Below, in pieces: positions 22,076 to 34,178 of a stretch of DNA of 64,000 bases. The notes beneath the pieces were generated by a model. The model had not been told where the DNA came from. It saw only the letters and a list, made by a program, of their open reading frames with translations, and searched no databases. Source of the stretch: Chlorops oryzae (Eukaryota > Arthropoda > Insecta > Diptera > Chloropidae); contig CM035806.1 of the NCBI GenBank assembly GCA_020466095.1, forward strand, positions 126,784,393-126,848,392. Direction: 5' to 3'. Numbering within the stretch: position 1 is the first letter of the stretch; every line of letters begins with the position of its first letter. A program made the position numbers and the translations under genes.

Positions 22076-22557
22076 GTTACGACATCGCCTCTGCGCAAAG
22101 CTGACGCTCAACACACAAAGTACACTCTTTATATTTCCATGAATTTGAAGTAAGTGAGAATTATAAAAAAAAAATTTGTCTCAAATTTTCTCTCTCGGTT
22201 CTAGGCTAGATTTATATAGTTGGGCAAATCTAGCTAGGCGCTAGATAGCGACAGGCTAGTGTTTTCTATCCGGGCTTTACCTAGAGAATACTAGCTAGGC
22301 CCTGTCTAGATATATCTGGTCATCGCCCCCTATAGGCGCTAGATAGGCCCTAGCTAGTAGGTAACTAGATTTCTCTAGGCAATTTCCAGCCGGGGCGTTA
22401 TTTCGAAACCGTGTAAAAAAGACTGTGTAAAAAGAGAGCCGAGTTTATTATTTAAAATCCAATGAAAAATATTTATTTATTTTAAATAGTTTTTTATATA
22501 AGTGCGTAGCGAAATTTGACACGAAATAATACGCATGGTTGTCAAAGCCCAGCTTAA

Positions 22558-23299
22558 GGGGGTCTTCTCATTGAAAACCCGTTTTTTGGACCCTTTTAAA
22601 AAAATTCTTCTGTGAAAACGCAAAGAATAATTGAAAACTTTTTTTATTTATTGTATTACAAAAGGTTCAAAGTAAATAAAAAAAATTTTTTTGCCTCGAT
22701 ACGTGGGCTGTTCAAAAAGTAATGAGACTTCAAAGTTGGTGTTGAAAAAAAAGGTGCCGTCACGGCGGCCACGATTCCGGGTCTCCGGAGCGTCCGAAAT
22801 GAAAAAAAAAAACGGAGTTATAATCAGTATACTTAGATGTAATTCTCGGGTGAACCTCAAGCTTAATTTTGTGATTTTTTTTGACAAAATGGCGGCCATT
22901 CAAAAAAAAATTTCAATTTCGGGCTTTTTTTTGTAGTTCAGTGTAAAAAAAAAAAAAATAGTAAAAAAAATTTTTAAAATTATGGTCGAGGTTCACCCGA
23001 GAATGGTGACAATTCTGCGTCGATTCCACTTTGTTTGATGAAAATCGGTTCAGTTGAACTGGAGATATCATGGCCGCCAGTTCGAAAAACGTGATTTCGA
23101 GATAAACGCGTTTAAAGTTTGAAGCAACGCAAAAAATTACTCGTTTTAGCGCAGATCTTGCTCGACAAAGAAGGCTATATCCTCTAAACTATTTCGAATT
23201 TCAAAAAATTCTTTTAGGGGCATATTCACAACTACCCAAGCTATAAATAAATGCAAAAAAAAAAGTCGAAAAAAAAAGTTGCTCAATGAGAAGACCCCC
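22558..23299. mobile_element. 742-bp TTAA-target element
   Basis: A perfect 17-bp inverted repeat GGGGGTCTTCTCATTGA lies directly inside TTAA on both sides (22554-22557, 23300-23303). TTAA duplications occur with piggyBac and Kolobok superfamilies. The usual piggyBac end starts CCC, so the GGGGG end favours Kolobok or another TTAA group. Internal AGGTTCACCCGAGAAT motifs occur in both orientations (22845, 22990). No coding frame. Confidence 0.85.
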
Positions 23300-23303
23300 T
23301 TAA

Positions 23304-26220
23304 ATACGTCCCTGAAATAATGAACAGATGGAAATAGTGAAGGTTTTTTTGTTACAGGGACTTTTCTAAATAATCAGGCCTTAAGAGAGGGGTGCGGGAA
23401 AGGGGGACTTTCCCCCGAGACCAAACATTCTGAAGGGACCCAAAATTGTCATGGGACTTTTTTAATTTGGTTGCACATTTTTATGAGGAGGTTGCCGAAA
23501 ACAAATCCCCCGGGCCCAAAATTTCTCTATACGGGCTTGTAAATAATGAACAAGGCCGAAGGCCGCTGGCTAGTGCAGTGCCTCTTAATAGTCATAATAT
23601 TTTATATTGTGCCTATGAACTAATAAATAAATAAATGAACAAAACATTCAATCTCGCTAATACGAACAATCTGCATACAATGAACAAGACGTGTTAAAAT
23701 TAATTCAATATACATATCCAGATTGGACTGTACTACGAGTTGTAAATTTGACAATCGTAGTTCTCGCTTCATGTATAAATAGGCATTAAAAACCTTTTAA
23801 GGGAGTTTTAATCACGTTACAGGGGGGGAAGGTGCTAAAAAAGCAACACACATTATAGATAAATATGTAGTGAAATGTAGATCGCACCCACTGCAGAAAT
23901 AGGGACGATTTATGAGCATGAAATCAGCCCATTTTGTTGGCTATAATTTCATTCTCCCATTAATAATATTAATTAATATTTAGCGAAACCCAGCTGTTTC
24001 CACGCACACCACATCTCTTCTTTTAATGATGAACTTTCAAGTGCCAGTTTGATGGAAAATTATCAAAAAAAAAAAAAAAACCGTCAAAAGCAAATTTCAT
24101 AATTTTTTGGACATCTCTTTTCCCTGCAGCCCGCTCCCGAACTTATGTCTTACTTTTGTGTCACAAGAAACAAGACAGATATGATTTTAATAGGATATTC
24201 AGGCTATTGCGATCGGATTTCTGTGCGACTATTTAGAGTGCTTCTGGACATTACACTCGGGAACAGAAACTCAATTTTCTCTACAAAACAAGAAAAATAA
24301 AAGCAAACAAAAATCATCTATATCGTATGAAAATTTTAATAAAATCAATTTCAAAAGCGATGGAGAAAAATGAACAAAAAGTAAATAAATAAAACTAAAA
24401 CTAATTTATTGCGGGTGTCACCGAACCGCATTCACTTTACGAAGACTGTCGGCATGGTACGTTATTATGGCCGCAGGCACGCAAATAGGTAGCGATCATG
24501 GTTTTCATTTATTAAATGCTAATCTAAAGGCGATGTCTTTTCTCGATCCACGAGTACATGCAATTTAATGGAAACTTATAAAAAGAGCGGGGAAGAGCGG
24601 AGGAGCGAAGAGAAGAGGAGGCCAGTAAGGGTATTCGAAACGGAGCGAAATGAAGCGAAACTCGAGCATTGAATTGAGTTGGAGGAGCTCTTATAGAAAT
24701 TTCTTCGACGCCTACGCTACTGAAAATGACACCGATGAAAACATGGAAATCGGTTGACAATCATGACGATCGGTGAGTTAATGCTCATTTGTTTTTAGGA
24801 TTCGAGAGGTTGTCTATTTCTTTTTCTTTTCCCTTGGTTTTTTTTTTGTCGAAGTTCGAACTGCCAGAAAATCGAGTTTTTTCCATATATTCATTTTCCA
24901 ATGAATTTTCACTTTTCTTATTGATAAATTATACAAGTTACATATTTATGGCAATGACCAGACACCACACTATATATGTATATGAATGGGGAAGACTCTG
25001 ATTTTAATGGATAAAATTTATCGCAATAAAATGTTCATTTTACATGTCGAAACTTTAAAATTATTCTTCCTGTACTAGCGCACTGCCATCATATTTCAAA
25101 TAAATGAAAATATCTTTAAAATAATAATAATAATAATAGGTATTAAGAAAGTAGCAAGCCAGGCGAGCCTATCAATACAATAATGCCCCACACACGTTGT
25201 CGGTTAGCTATAGGCGAATATTGCTCAAAAGCACACAAAGGAATGTCCAAATATTGGTGTACACTTCTGAGAGATTCATTAAAATCCCTGCAGTAACGAG
25301 CCGGTCAATTTCCTAGGAAGGATTGGCCTTTGACCAGTGCAAATCCTACTGATTATATTATGGCAGTTCGCTCTATCGAATTCATCCAGCCGGCGGTCGT
25401 TAATAAACGGGTTGGTTTAAGGGTAGCCTGTAAATGACATTTTCATCAACTTAGAATTTATATAAGAAATTTGATTTTTATTTTCCTATTTGACTATCCT
25501 AAAACCAGACAAAAATACGAAAATTGAACCAAAAAACTAACCTAGAGTCAGCCGAATTGTGGACTAGTCTCTCTCCAATGACAGGCCCATGTTAAAAAGG
25601 TCAGTTGAATACATTAGAAGTGGAATTATGAGGGGACTAGTACTGGTAATATCAAGGGCTGACCGAAGGCTACACTTTGGTCAGTCCAAATTACTGCAGG
25701 GCTGTATCAGAAAATTTTTAAAGTACTTTTCGAAATAAATATCTTGCTAGAACTTCAGTGATGTTTTAAAGACATTAGTGGGGAAAATAACATTTCCCGA
25801 GTCACAAAAGATTGCGTTAGAGGGTAATGATGTGATAAATGCATTTATGTATATCTAGACCAGTCTGAAGAAGTTTTGGGCATGAACTGTTCGAATTGTA
25901 CACTCAAAAAATTCCGTCGTAGAATCTAAGATATCCGACGTAGAATCTATTATATCCGCAATTTATATAGGTCCAATTGCAAGATATCATACATTCTACG
26001 ACAGCTTTGCAGTAGTTTCTACGATGAGGAATGTCATTGATTTCAACAATATATGCCGTAGATTTAACGATACTCCATCTTAGGAACTATGATGTTATTT
26101 CATAGGAACTACGATATCAAATCATAGGAACTACGGTTTCAAATCTTGAAGTACATTTCGATAACTTCTTAATTTTGATATGAATTCTTGTCGGCGGGTC
26201 CGATCCCTGCTCCAGCGAGC

Positions 26221-26255
<35 letters not shown>

Positions 26256-26316
26256 TGAAAAGTAGATAATTTAACATTTACATTATTTAAAAAACTGAGA
26301 AATTAAAGATTTTACC
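23304..26316. other. Unassigned sequence with old repeat fragments
   Basis: There is a family H 5' fragment near 25150-25195 (CCAGGCGAGCC). TTCTACG/CGTAGAATC repeats at 25895-26130 resemble those at 46360-46450. At 26185-26215 there is a GGCGGGTCCGATCCC B-box-like motif followed by a run of about 33 T. I see no gene. Confidence 0.4.
26185..26254 (+). repeat. tRNA-like B-box followed by poly-T
   Basis: TTCTTGTCGGCGGGTCCGAT continues CCC and, after GCTCCAGCGAGCG, a T run of about 33. The complement of the same phrase occurs at about 46812-46846 with a T run of about 12 (as A on +). A Pol III B-box plus T terminator would fit a tRNA-derived SINE, but no A-box is clear. Confidence 0.4.
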
Positions 26317-26416
26317 NNNNNNNNNNNNNNNNNNNNNNNNNNNNNNNNNNNNNNNNNNNNNNNNNNNNNNNNNNNNNNNNNNNNNNNNNNNNNNNNNNNN
26401 NNNNNNNNNNNNNNNN
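26317..26416. other. Assembly gap (100 N)
   Basis: Exactly 100 N. It lies 60 bases after a long T run that could have stopped assembly. Confidence 0.99.
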
Positions 26417-27264
26417 TGCGTAAGCGAAAAACAGAACATTTTCGTTTCACGTCAATTTTCTCAGATTTTCGTGGCTGAGAATTAACATATAATCTATTGC
26501 AATTTTGTTGTCCAAAGCCGGAAAAAACATTTTTTTTGGCAGATTTACAAAGAAGTATATTGAACTGAGTACTTTTAAAGTCGGTAACGTAACGTATCTG
26601 AACTTGTGAGATCAATCAATTTGAAAGTCATATATTATTATTATCATCGATATTTTCATATAGATAGAGTCGGTTGCTGAAAAAAAAGGAAAGCCGCTAA
26701 AAATCATAGGGAAGCAATAAAGAAAGACCCACTGAAGTTGGAAATCTATCGCCTAAAAGCATACATTGAAAACGTACATTTCATAATTCATGTGTATCTG
26801 TTTTTCCTCTGAAACCTTTATACGTATACTAATTACGTTGTTCTCAATATAAAATTTTAATGAAAACTTGAAACTGTACCAATGATTTCTTTTGAATATT
26901 GTAAGGAGAAAAATATGTGACGTGCGTATATGACGTAACGTATAATATAACGATTCATAGGTAAAGAAAAAATGAAGATTTTTGAACGACACAATTATGT
27001 ATGTGTGTAAGTATCACTATTTCATGCAAAATTAAAAATACTTTTATCAAACAATTCGGTCATAATTCGCAGACTTTTGTAATTGTATACCTGAAGTTGA
27101 AAACGACTTCTATTTTTTGTGACATAACGTATCGTTTTCGGAAGCTTATATCTAAGAGCCTATCGTTTCAAAACTCTTAGCTTTTACACCGAGTATAATA
27201 CGCTTAATAAGCTATTCAATTACCAAAATAAGAGATGACGTGCGTAGCTAGGGAAATGCCCATA

Positions 27265-28791
27265 TGGGTATTTCCACAGAAAATGACCCTTCACTGCTCA
27301 AAAATAAAATTGCCAAATTTTAATTTTTTTTCCGTTAATATTACACAAAATAAATGTATTTGTCACTTACCGGAAGATTTACTTTCATTTTCTTTATAAT
27401 AACAAAAATACGCAGCTTTGAATTTGGTACAATGTGTGCGATTTTATTCTCATGAATTGCACGGTCAATTTTAGCCCTTCGTCAACAGTTTTTCTAACGA
27501 TAGATTATGAACAAAACAAAAACGAGCTGAAAGCTGAAAGTTTTCTCAATGACCACCAAAAATTTTAAAGGCGAGAAGTTAAAATTAAACATTTTGTGAA
27601 TTGTTTAAAAATAACCTTACTGAATGTAACGACCGTTACCCTAAAAGAACAAAAGTTTGATTTTATCGCAGAAAGTATGAAGGTAAGTAAGATGAAGAAT
27701 TTTGTAAGGCGAAATTAGCGTCAAAAGCCTCCTATGATTTCTTAAACATTTTTTTAAAGATGTAACGACCGTAACTTTTTTTTTGGCGGTTTGTATTTGA
27801 ACTGTTTTCGTCTTAAATAATTGATTGGAATCTTACTGATTTTAGCTGAAAAATAAACGTTTTTAATTTATGCTTTGCAATACAAGACTTTAATGTTGAC
27901 ATAACTTGGACTTTATTTGCATCTGGTCATGGAAAGGGTCCAGTATATGGTATAGGGGTCTCCGTAAAAAGATGCAATTATGTCCCGGCAAGCAATTATA
28001 CACGCTGCAAAAGAAGCCTTTAACTTCTTTAAAACTAAAAAAAACATGGGATGGTATTGCAGTATTGAACTCTGATAAAGACAAAGTAAAATCCGAAGCG
28101 GAACTTTTAAAAAAAAATGTTGGAAAAATATTAAACCCATCAAAAACATTCAGAAACAGCATTATTTTCAAAAAGCGAACGTAAATTCAGTGCAATCAGG
28201 CTTAACAGGCCTATCAACTTTAAAAGTGAACAGCCTTAAACGCTTATAATATAACGAAGTTTATTCTTCACCTGACAGCGAATAAAATTATGCAAGAAAC
28301 CGAATACTCTAATTTTACGCTATAGAAAGGATTTTCATTTATGTGTTTCCTTTTTTGTTACAGAAAATAAATTAATTTAATCACCAAAATCGTTTGACTT
28401 TTTGTAATGTAACGACCGTTACCTTTTCAAGACATTTTTGCTATTGGAAATAATTTAGTTTGGTTTGAAAACAAACCCATTCCTTCAACAAAACGTTTCG
28501 AAGAATTTAATAAGATTTTTTACTTGGCACATTCTGTGCAAAATTTTACACAAAATGATGTTCATTTCCGAAATTCGAAAACAAAACATTTATAAAGTAA
28601 CGACCGTTACTTTTTCAATGGTCGAAAAAAGTATTTAAATTAGTGTTTTTATGAATTCTTTCGATAGCTACGGATTCGTGAACTTTCGTAGGTTCGAAAT
28701 TAAGAAATTCTCGTGGCATATATGCTTTGGTTGGAATTTTATTTAAGAAATCTCCGAAAATCGGTAACGACCGTTACTTTGGAAACACCCA
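27265..28791 (+). mobile_element. TA-flanked element with repeated GTAACGACCGTTAC motif
   Basis: TGGGTATTTCCACA at the left and TTGGAAACACCCA at the right are short inverted ends with TA outside (27263-27264, 28792-28793). The near-palindrome GTAACGACCGTTAC occurs at about 27624, 28406, 28594 and 28763, with a variant at 27769. A broken protein-coding relic lies at about 27852-28060. The motifs could be subterminal protein-binding sites. Confidence 0.6.
27852..28062 (+). pseudogene. Relic of a transposon-like protein with HGKGPVYGIG motif
   Basis: One + frame reads FNVDITWTLFASGHGKGPVY followed by GIGVSVKRCNYVPASN, then a stop near 27990. A 1-base shift resumes with KEAFNFFKTKKNMGWYCSIE, then TGA. 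The pattern WxxFASGHGKGPxDGIGGxVKR is one I recall from many insect transposon-derived proteins of unsettled class. The fragment is short and broken, and I cannot name the superfamily. Its position inside the TA-flanked element suggests it belongs to that element. Confidence 0.5.
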
Positions 28792-28793
28792 TA

Positions 28794-29572
28794 TAGAAAT
28801 GATCAGCGTCACCAGGAGATTCGATTTAGCCATGTCCGTCTGTCTGTATACAGTTATCTTATCGAAGGAGTTGAGCTATCTTGACAAAATTGAGTATGCG
28901 TGCTCACGGGGGCATGAGTAAGAACAAGAGTAAGACCCGATTGGACCATTTTTAGGGGTAGCTCCAGTACTAGGGTCTGTTACGAAAATCACAAAAACTG
29001 CTCTAAAATCGAAGTTTTTCAAGATATTTTGATGAAATTTGATAGTTGAACATATTTAAAGTCAAGTTATTTAATTTCAAAAAATTGGAAAAGTGGGCGT
29101 GGCCGAAGGGCTTTTTTCGAAAACGGCTTCCTACACCCGAAATTCAAATGGGACTTGATCGAAATTCGGCACTTGTGCCGACTTTGTAGCCACAAACATC
29201 CTCCCCAAAAATTTTCTTGATCGGTCCATTATTAAAGGTACCTCCAGTACAAACGTCTGCCACAAAAATCCCAAAACTGTCCCAAAATTGGACTTTTTCG
29301 AAATATTTCAATGAAATTTAGAATTTGAGCATATATATAAGCCTCCGATTTGAATTTAAAAAAAATGGAAAAGTGGGCGTGGCAAAGGTCCAGATTTCAT
29401 AAAGAAATTTTACAAAAGTCGGTTTACGGGGCCCCTTATGCCTTAAAAACCTGTGGAATAATCTATCTTAGTGACCCTGTTTTTTGGGCGTGGTTTAAAG
29501 TTATTTAAACATGTGTGTCTGTGTCGGGTATTTCATTGTCAGGCTCGCCAGACTTTAACACCCTTACTTGTT
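28794..29572 (-). mobile_element. Family H element, truncated copy
   Basis: It matches 17005-17793 closely: GATCAGCGTCACCAGGAG, GGGTAGCTCCAGTACTAG, AAAGTGGGCGTGGC and the end hairpin GTCAGGCTCGCCAGAC. The 3' hairpin end is missing. The break coincides with the TA-flanked element ending at 28791. Confidence 0.78.
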
Positions 29573-30096
29573 TTTATCCTTTTTTTGATATTTTTAATTA
29601 AAACTTTTGACTAACCCGAGTCTCATTACATACTTATTCCGTATGTTTGTGTTGGTGTATGTTTGCTTACTCTGTTTACTCATTCATATCGCATTTGTTC
29701 ATATGCAAATCTTTGCTGAATCAAAAGTCAAATATTTTACTTTCAGAATTCAATTCTACAACTGCTTAACACTCTCCCACCCACTTCTATTTTTGCAACC
29801 ATTTATAGGAAAGACTAAATTTTGGGCTTCGCAATTTACCAAAAAAAAACTTTTATTTGTGATTTTTTTTTTTTTTTTGCTTTTGTCTGACGAACGTTGA
29901 CTTTGTTTGGTTCACTCATCTATGGCTTCTGTTGACGCAACGTTTTGCCCCTTTTTTCCTCAATCCTTCGATCCTTCAGTCTTCGACACTGGTTTTCGCT
30001 CTCCCTCTCTCTCTCTCTCTCTCTCTTTTAGCCGTAAATGATGAATTTGACGGAGTAATATCCCAAGCTCTCATCGGCACCTAAGTACATATGTAC
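29573..30096. other. Unassigned sequence with short (CT)n
   Basis: A CT run of about 26 bases at 30004-30029 is the only repeat. No gene seen. Confidence 0.4.
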
Positions 30097-30690
30097 CAGG
30101 GGTGTTGCGAATATTCGCATCCGCATCCGCAAGTGCGGAGCTTCCGCAAGAATTTCAAAAATCTGCATCCGCATTCATCGATGCGGATTTTCATGCGGAT
30201 GCATGTGTGCCAGAGTTCTTATAAAAATACCTGATGTCTTTGTAAATAAAATATAAAGAAATCTTAGGATTTGAATGTAATGAACCTCAATAAAGTTGGT
30301 TGGAAAATATAAGACAAATAATTTAAAATAATTTGTATTAAATATGTGTCGTCCCTTCGGTTCTAGATTTAGCCATTTCCTCGAAAATGTATTCTCGAGT
30401 GGGGTTTTAGATCCGGCATTTTACATTATAGCAAAACGTAGACCCGATGCAGTTATATGGAACTAAAATTTGGATTTGACCCCGAAAACATATAGTAAGC
30501 CAAGTAAGACTTTGGTCTGACACTTTTTTTGGGCGGTGTATTTATCTACTCATTTGCATGTATTTTTTACAGAAGTTTCTTTCCTAAAAATAATCATATC
30601 CGCATTCGCAACCGCGGATGTGATTTTTTTAAATCCGCATCCGCATCTGCATCCGCGGATGTCAAAAAAACCACATCCGTGACACCCCTG
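30097..30690. mobile_element. 594-bp non-autonomous hAT element with GCGGATGC repeats
   Basis: CAGGGGTGTTGCGAATATTC at the left and the complement of CAGGGGTGTCACGGATGTGG at the right are flanked by a perfect 8-bp duplication ATATGTAC (30089-30096, 30691-30698). Both subterminal zones are packed with CCGCATCC/GCGGATGC units. No coding frame. Confidence 0.92.
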
Positions 30691-30740
30691 ATATGTACAT
30701 ACGTTCAAACATATGTATTAAAAAATATGCTTGTGTGCGC

Positions 30741-30772
30741 TTTTAATTGTGTGTGTGTGTGTGTGTGTGTGT
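30741..30772. repeat. (GT)n microsatellite
   Basis: About 14 GT units in a row. Confidence 0.9.
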
Positions 30773-31555
30773 TGCGTATGTGTTTGTATATAAAATGCAA
30801 TACATACACTCAACACTTTTGTTCGACAATTTGAAAAACTGTTAATACTTGGAGTCCATACAAGGGAGCGAGCCCCTATAATAGTTTATACAAGGCAAAG
30901 AAATCCAGGGGTGAATGGTTTCAAAATTCATAAGGCAACCAACCATTCGGAATGTGAAGGGAGGGAGTGAAATTCATTGTTAAGCTTTTGCACGGATTAG
31001 CTTTTGTATTGAAGTCACATTTTTTGTTTTAGCTTTTCAAACTTCCGTTGCGAAAATTAAAATTCATTTGTTGGAAATTCGACTGGCAACGATTAAGCTT
31101 GAACTTAATTGGTTTCTACACAGTTTTTAGTGCGCCAGAAGTGTACTTAACTTTAAACGGAATTGAAATGAAAGCGGAAGGCAGAATCGAGTTTTTTTTT
31201 TTTTTTAACTTTCCATTATTTATTGTATCTTCCTTTAAATAGGAACTAACAATAAGTATTCAAATCTTAATTCTAAATAAATTTTAGCTACTTATACCGC
31301 ATATAAAGTATAAAGTAGTATATCGATACGACGGGCCTCAATTCAAGGGATGGGCTGCTGATGGATTTGAGCCTCTCGGAGTGAGGGCGATGTACTTTTC
31401 GACTGGTGGCGATAGCCGCTGCTGGACAATCGTTGTCGCAAAGTAATCGGTTTCGCGGGTTGGCATCGATCGCTTCTATATGCGGACCCGGCAATACTTT
31501 AAAGTGTAGTGGTCGGACGATGACGAATGACTAGTATATTGTTTATTGTTATAGG

Positions 31556-31771
31556 CAGTGCCGTAGCAATTCTGTTTTGCGTGGGGGAAAATTTATTTTT
31601 TCAATTTGCGTTTGCCAAATAATTTTTTCAATTTTAACGTCTATTTTAATTAAAACAACATTACATGCACGCTTTCAATGCATGTTTTTTCGATTGTCAT
31701 TTATTTTTGCTCCTTTTTTAATTTTTTTCATGGCAAAGCCCCCTCTTGCCCCTATGGTTGCTACGGCACTG
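31556..31771. mobile_element. 216-bp hAT MITE in the Jockey 3' region
   Basis: CAGTGCCGTAGCAATTCTG at the left and GGTTGCTACGGCACTG at the right, with a perfect 8-bp duplication GTTATAGG (31548-31555, 31772-31779). It interrupts the Jockey frame just after the TCPP motif. Confidence 0.92.
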
Positions 31772-31779
31772 GTTATAGG

Positions 31780-33654
31780 TGGGCATGTGCCTCTTTTGAG
31801 AGTAAATGTCACGTGCTTACTTTTTTGTTCGTTTATTTTGACGCGCCATATCGCAAGCCATTTTTCGATTACTTTTAAGTGTGATTGTAGAATTCGAGAG
31901 GAAGAAATCTCGCTTTGATGACGGCTAAGTATAGCTGTGTCGTCGGCAAAAGTAGAAATTGTAAGGTTACCGTTTACAGGGAAATCCGCTGTGTACAGTA
32001 AGTATAGGAATGGTCCAAGAACACTCCCTTGCGGCACTCCTGCTCTTATTTCTATATTTTGGGTAATGTGGTCTTTAATTTTAACTTTAAAGACTCTATT
32101 GCTTAAGTAGCATGTACGAATCCCGTGAACAGATGGAGGTACGAGAGATTTTACTTTATTAATAAATCCTTCGTGCCAAACCTTATCAAATGCCTGAGCT
32201 ACATCCAAAAAAGACAGCAGAACAGTATTCTTTAGATTCGAAAGCTTTTCGTATTTCATTCGTTATACGATTAACTTGCTCTATAGCACCATGAATTTTT
32301 ACGGAAACCGAACTGGTGATTTGAAATAATATTATTTTCTGATATAAATGGAGTCAATTTAAGGGGCAGTGCTTTTTCAAAACGTTTTGAAATGCATGGG
32401 AGAAGGTTAATTGGTCTATAGGACGACACAATTGTCGCGTCCTTGCCAGGCTTTGGGATCATTTTAATTAAAGAGGATTTCCGCAAAATAGGAATATATT
32501 TGAATCGCATGATAGCATTGAAAAGCTTCGTAATAAACCCAATTGCAATTAGTGGCAGCTCTATGATCATTTTTGGAGTTATTTTGTCCTCTCCAGAAGC
32601 TTTTTTGGGAGATAATTGACCACTGATTATTTTCTTTATTTCATTTGCGCGGAAGATGATCGGAAAATCGCTCGAATTTAGTTGAGTCGTTGGCATTTCA
32701 CAGCCTCCAACAGCGGTGTTGGGTTGAAAAACCAACTTTAAATGATTTGCAAATATGTTAGCTTTATCTTCGTCGCTCGGCGCCCAATTTCCATGGGGGT
32801 CTCTAATAGGGGACTCTCCTACTTTCGGCGAATTAATATATTTACTTGCTTTCCATAAAGAATATTTTCCCATAGCCTGTGGTGATAATTTCGAGACGTA
32901 GCTCCTGCACTCATGATTTCTCACTCTTGAGAGGGCCTTTTTGAATTCGTTTGTCGCAGCTTTATATCGGAGCCTTGCAACAGGGGATCTGCATTGCTGC
33001 TACTCCCGCCTCAGCCTACATTTTCCAATGACAAGCCTTTCTATGTCTTGATTGCTATTAGGGAAATTCTTATTATAGTTTTTAAGTCTAGGCGTTGACT
33101 GCTCCGCCGCTGTCGTTAAAATTGATTTCAATACAGTATAAGCATCATCAATGTGGTCTATACAGTCAATGATGTAATTAGTATGAATTTGTTGGTGTTG
33201 TTGGAAAGTCCTACAGATAATTCAACAAAAATTGGTTTTTCTGATAGATTGAAGAAAACAGGTGAGTGGTCGGAAGAGAATCGAAGACTGTTTTGACTAT
33301 AACTCGTGATCTATCCAGTCCTTTCACAATGGCAAAGTCAATGAGGTCTGGAATTTTTGTTTGATCAGACGGCCAGTATGTTGGCTGTCCCGGTGATAAA
33401 AATTCTAGCTTACCCATGCTGTTTATAAGAGTATGAAACAATTGTCTTCCTTTGGGACTTATAAGTCGAGACTCCCAGTGCGTATGTTTAGCATTGAAAT
33501 CTCCAGCTGCTAAGAATTTGCTGCCTAGAGCATCGAAGAAATCCTTAAACTGTTTTCCTGTGACCAAGAAGCGAGGAGGACAGTAGACAGAAATAAAGTC
33601 AAATTACCACAACGATTTTGTATAGAAATGGATGTTGCCATTAGGAAATTTGAG
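31780..33654 (-). pseudogene. Jockey ORF2: end of endonuclease plus reverse transcriptase
   Basis: On -, from high to low coordinates: VYCPPRFLVTGKQF and FLAAGDFNAKHTHWESR (endonuclease GDFN motif), IPDLIDFAIVKG, a linker, then reverse transcriptase: SPKKASGEDKITPKMI, PKPGKDATIVSSYRPINLLP, HQFGFRKNS, FLDVAQAFDKVWHEGF (motif A), AGVPQGSVLGPFLYLLYTAD (motif B) and TFADDTAILSRH (motif C, FADD). These are textbook Jockey-clade motifs for target-primed reverse transcription. At least three frame breaks (near 32925-33210, 33570-33600 and 32260) make it non-functional. It ends TFTLKRGTCPP where the 216-bp hAT MITE lies. Confidence 0.93.
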
Positions 33655-34178
33655 AGCTTATTTAAGTTACCGATAACATTTGGGATTTTTAAAACAAAAG
33701 TAATGCAGTTTGGATGGGTTGTTATGTACTTTATTCGTTATGAGAAGAAATTTTAGTGGGCTCTTCTAGTTGACAAATAATTCAATTGGTATGATGTAAT
33801 AGCCAACTTAAATTCAAGTCAGCGAAATATGGTGAAAATCTTTCTTCTGAGAATTTCAAATAGTGTCATGTTGTGGACAATCAAGTGGGCTTAAGCATTA
33901 TTCATGTTTATATGACATAAAATATTAATCCTAATTTTGGTGAATTTTTTAAAATTGCCCAAATGCACAGGAAACCCAATATGCAAAATCTGAATCATGC
34001 GCTGCTCTGATTGGCTAATGGATCAGCCGCGACCACGGCTGCCACTTTTGGTACTTTTGTACCAAAATTTGTACTTTTTTTGTATTTGGTACATTGGTAC
34101 CTAACTCGTAGATTTGGTACATTTTTCAGGTGGTTGCGAATGAATTGTAAAACAATGGCTGAGATGACAGTTATTAAA

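Larger units (their letters stand above)
20707..22397. mobile_element. CTAG-rich-ended element (family C), copy 1
   Basis: CGCCCCGGCTGAAAATT at the left pairs with AATTTCCAGCCGGGGCG at the right. About 150 bp inside each end is dense in CTAGCTAGCGCC-type palindromes (20740-20850 and 22200-22380). The interior is occupied by later insertions (20875-21122, 21200-22075). Exact ends are uncertain by a few bases. Confidence 0.75.
31191..33654 (-). mobile_element. Jockey non-LTR retrotransposon, 3' segment
   Basis: The element is read right to left. This part holds the end of the endonuclease domain, the reverse transcriptase and a 3' end with AATAAATAA followed by a poly-A of about 16 (T run on + at 31191-31206). 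The segment after the reverse transcriptase is shorter than in a full Jockey ORF2, so part of the C-terminal region has been lost. It is joined at 33654/40788 to the 5' segment across the foldback insertion. Confidence 0.88.

Noticed and set aside
27906..28184. 92-residue open frame
   Set aside because: It is a shadow. The neighbouring frame with FASGHGKGPVYGIG carries the recognisable motif.
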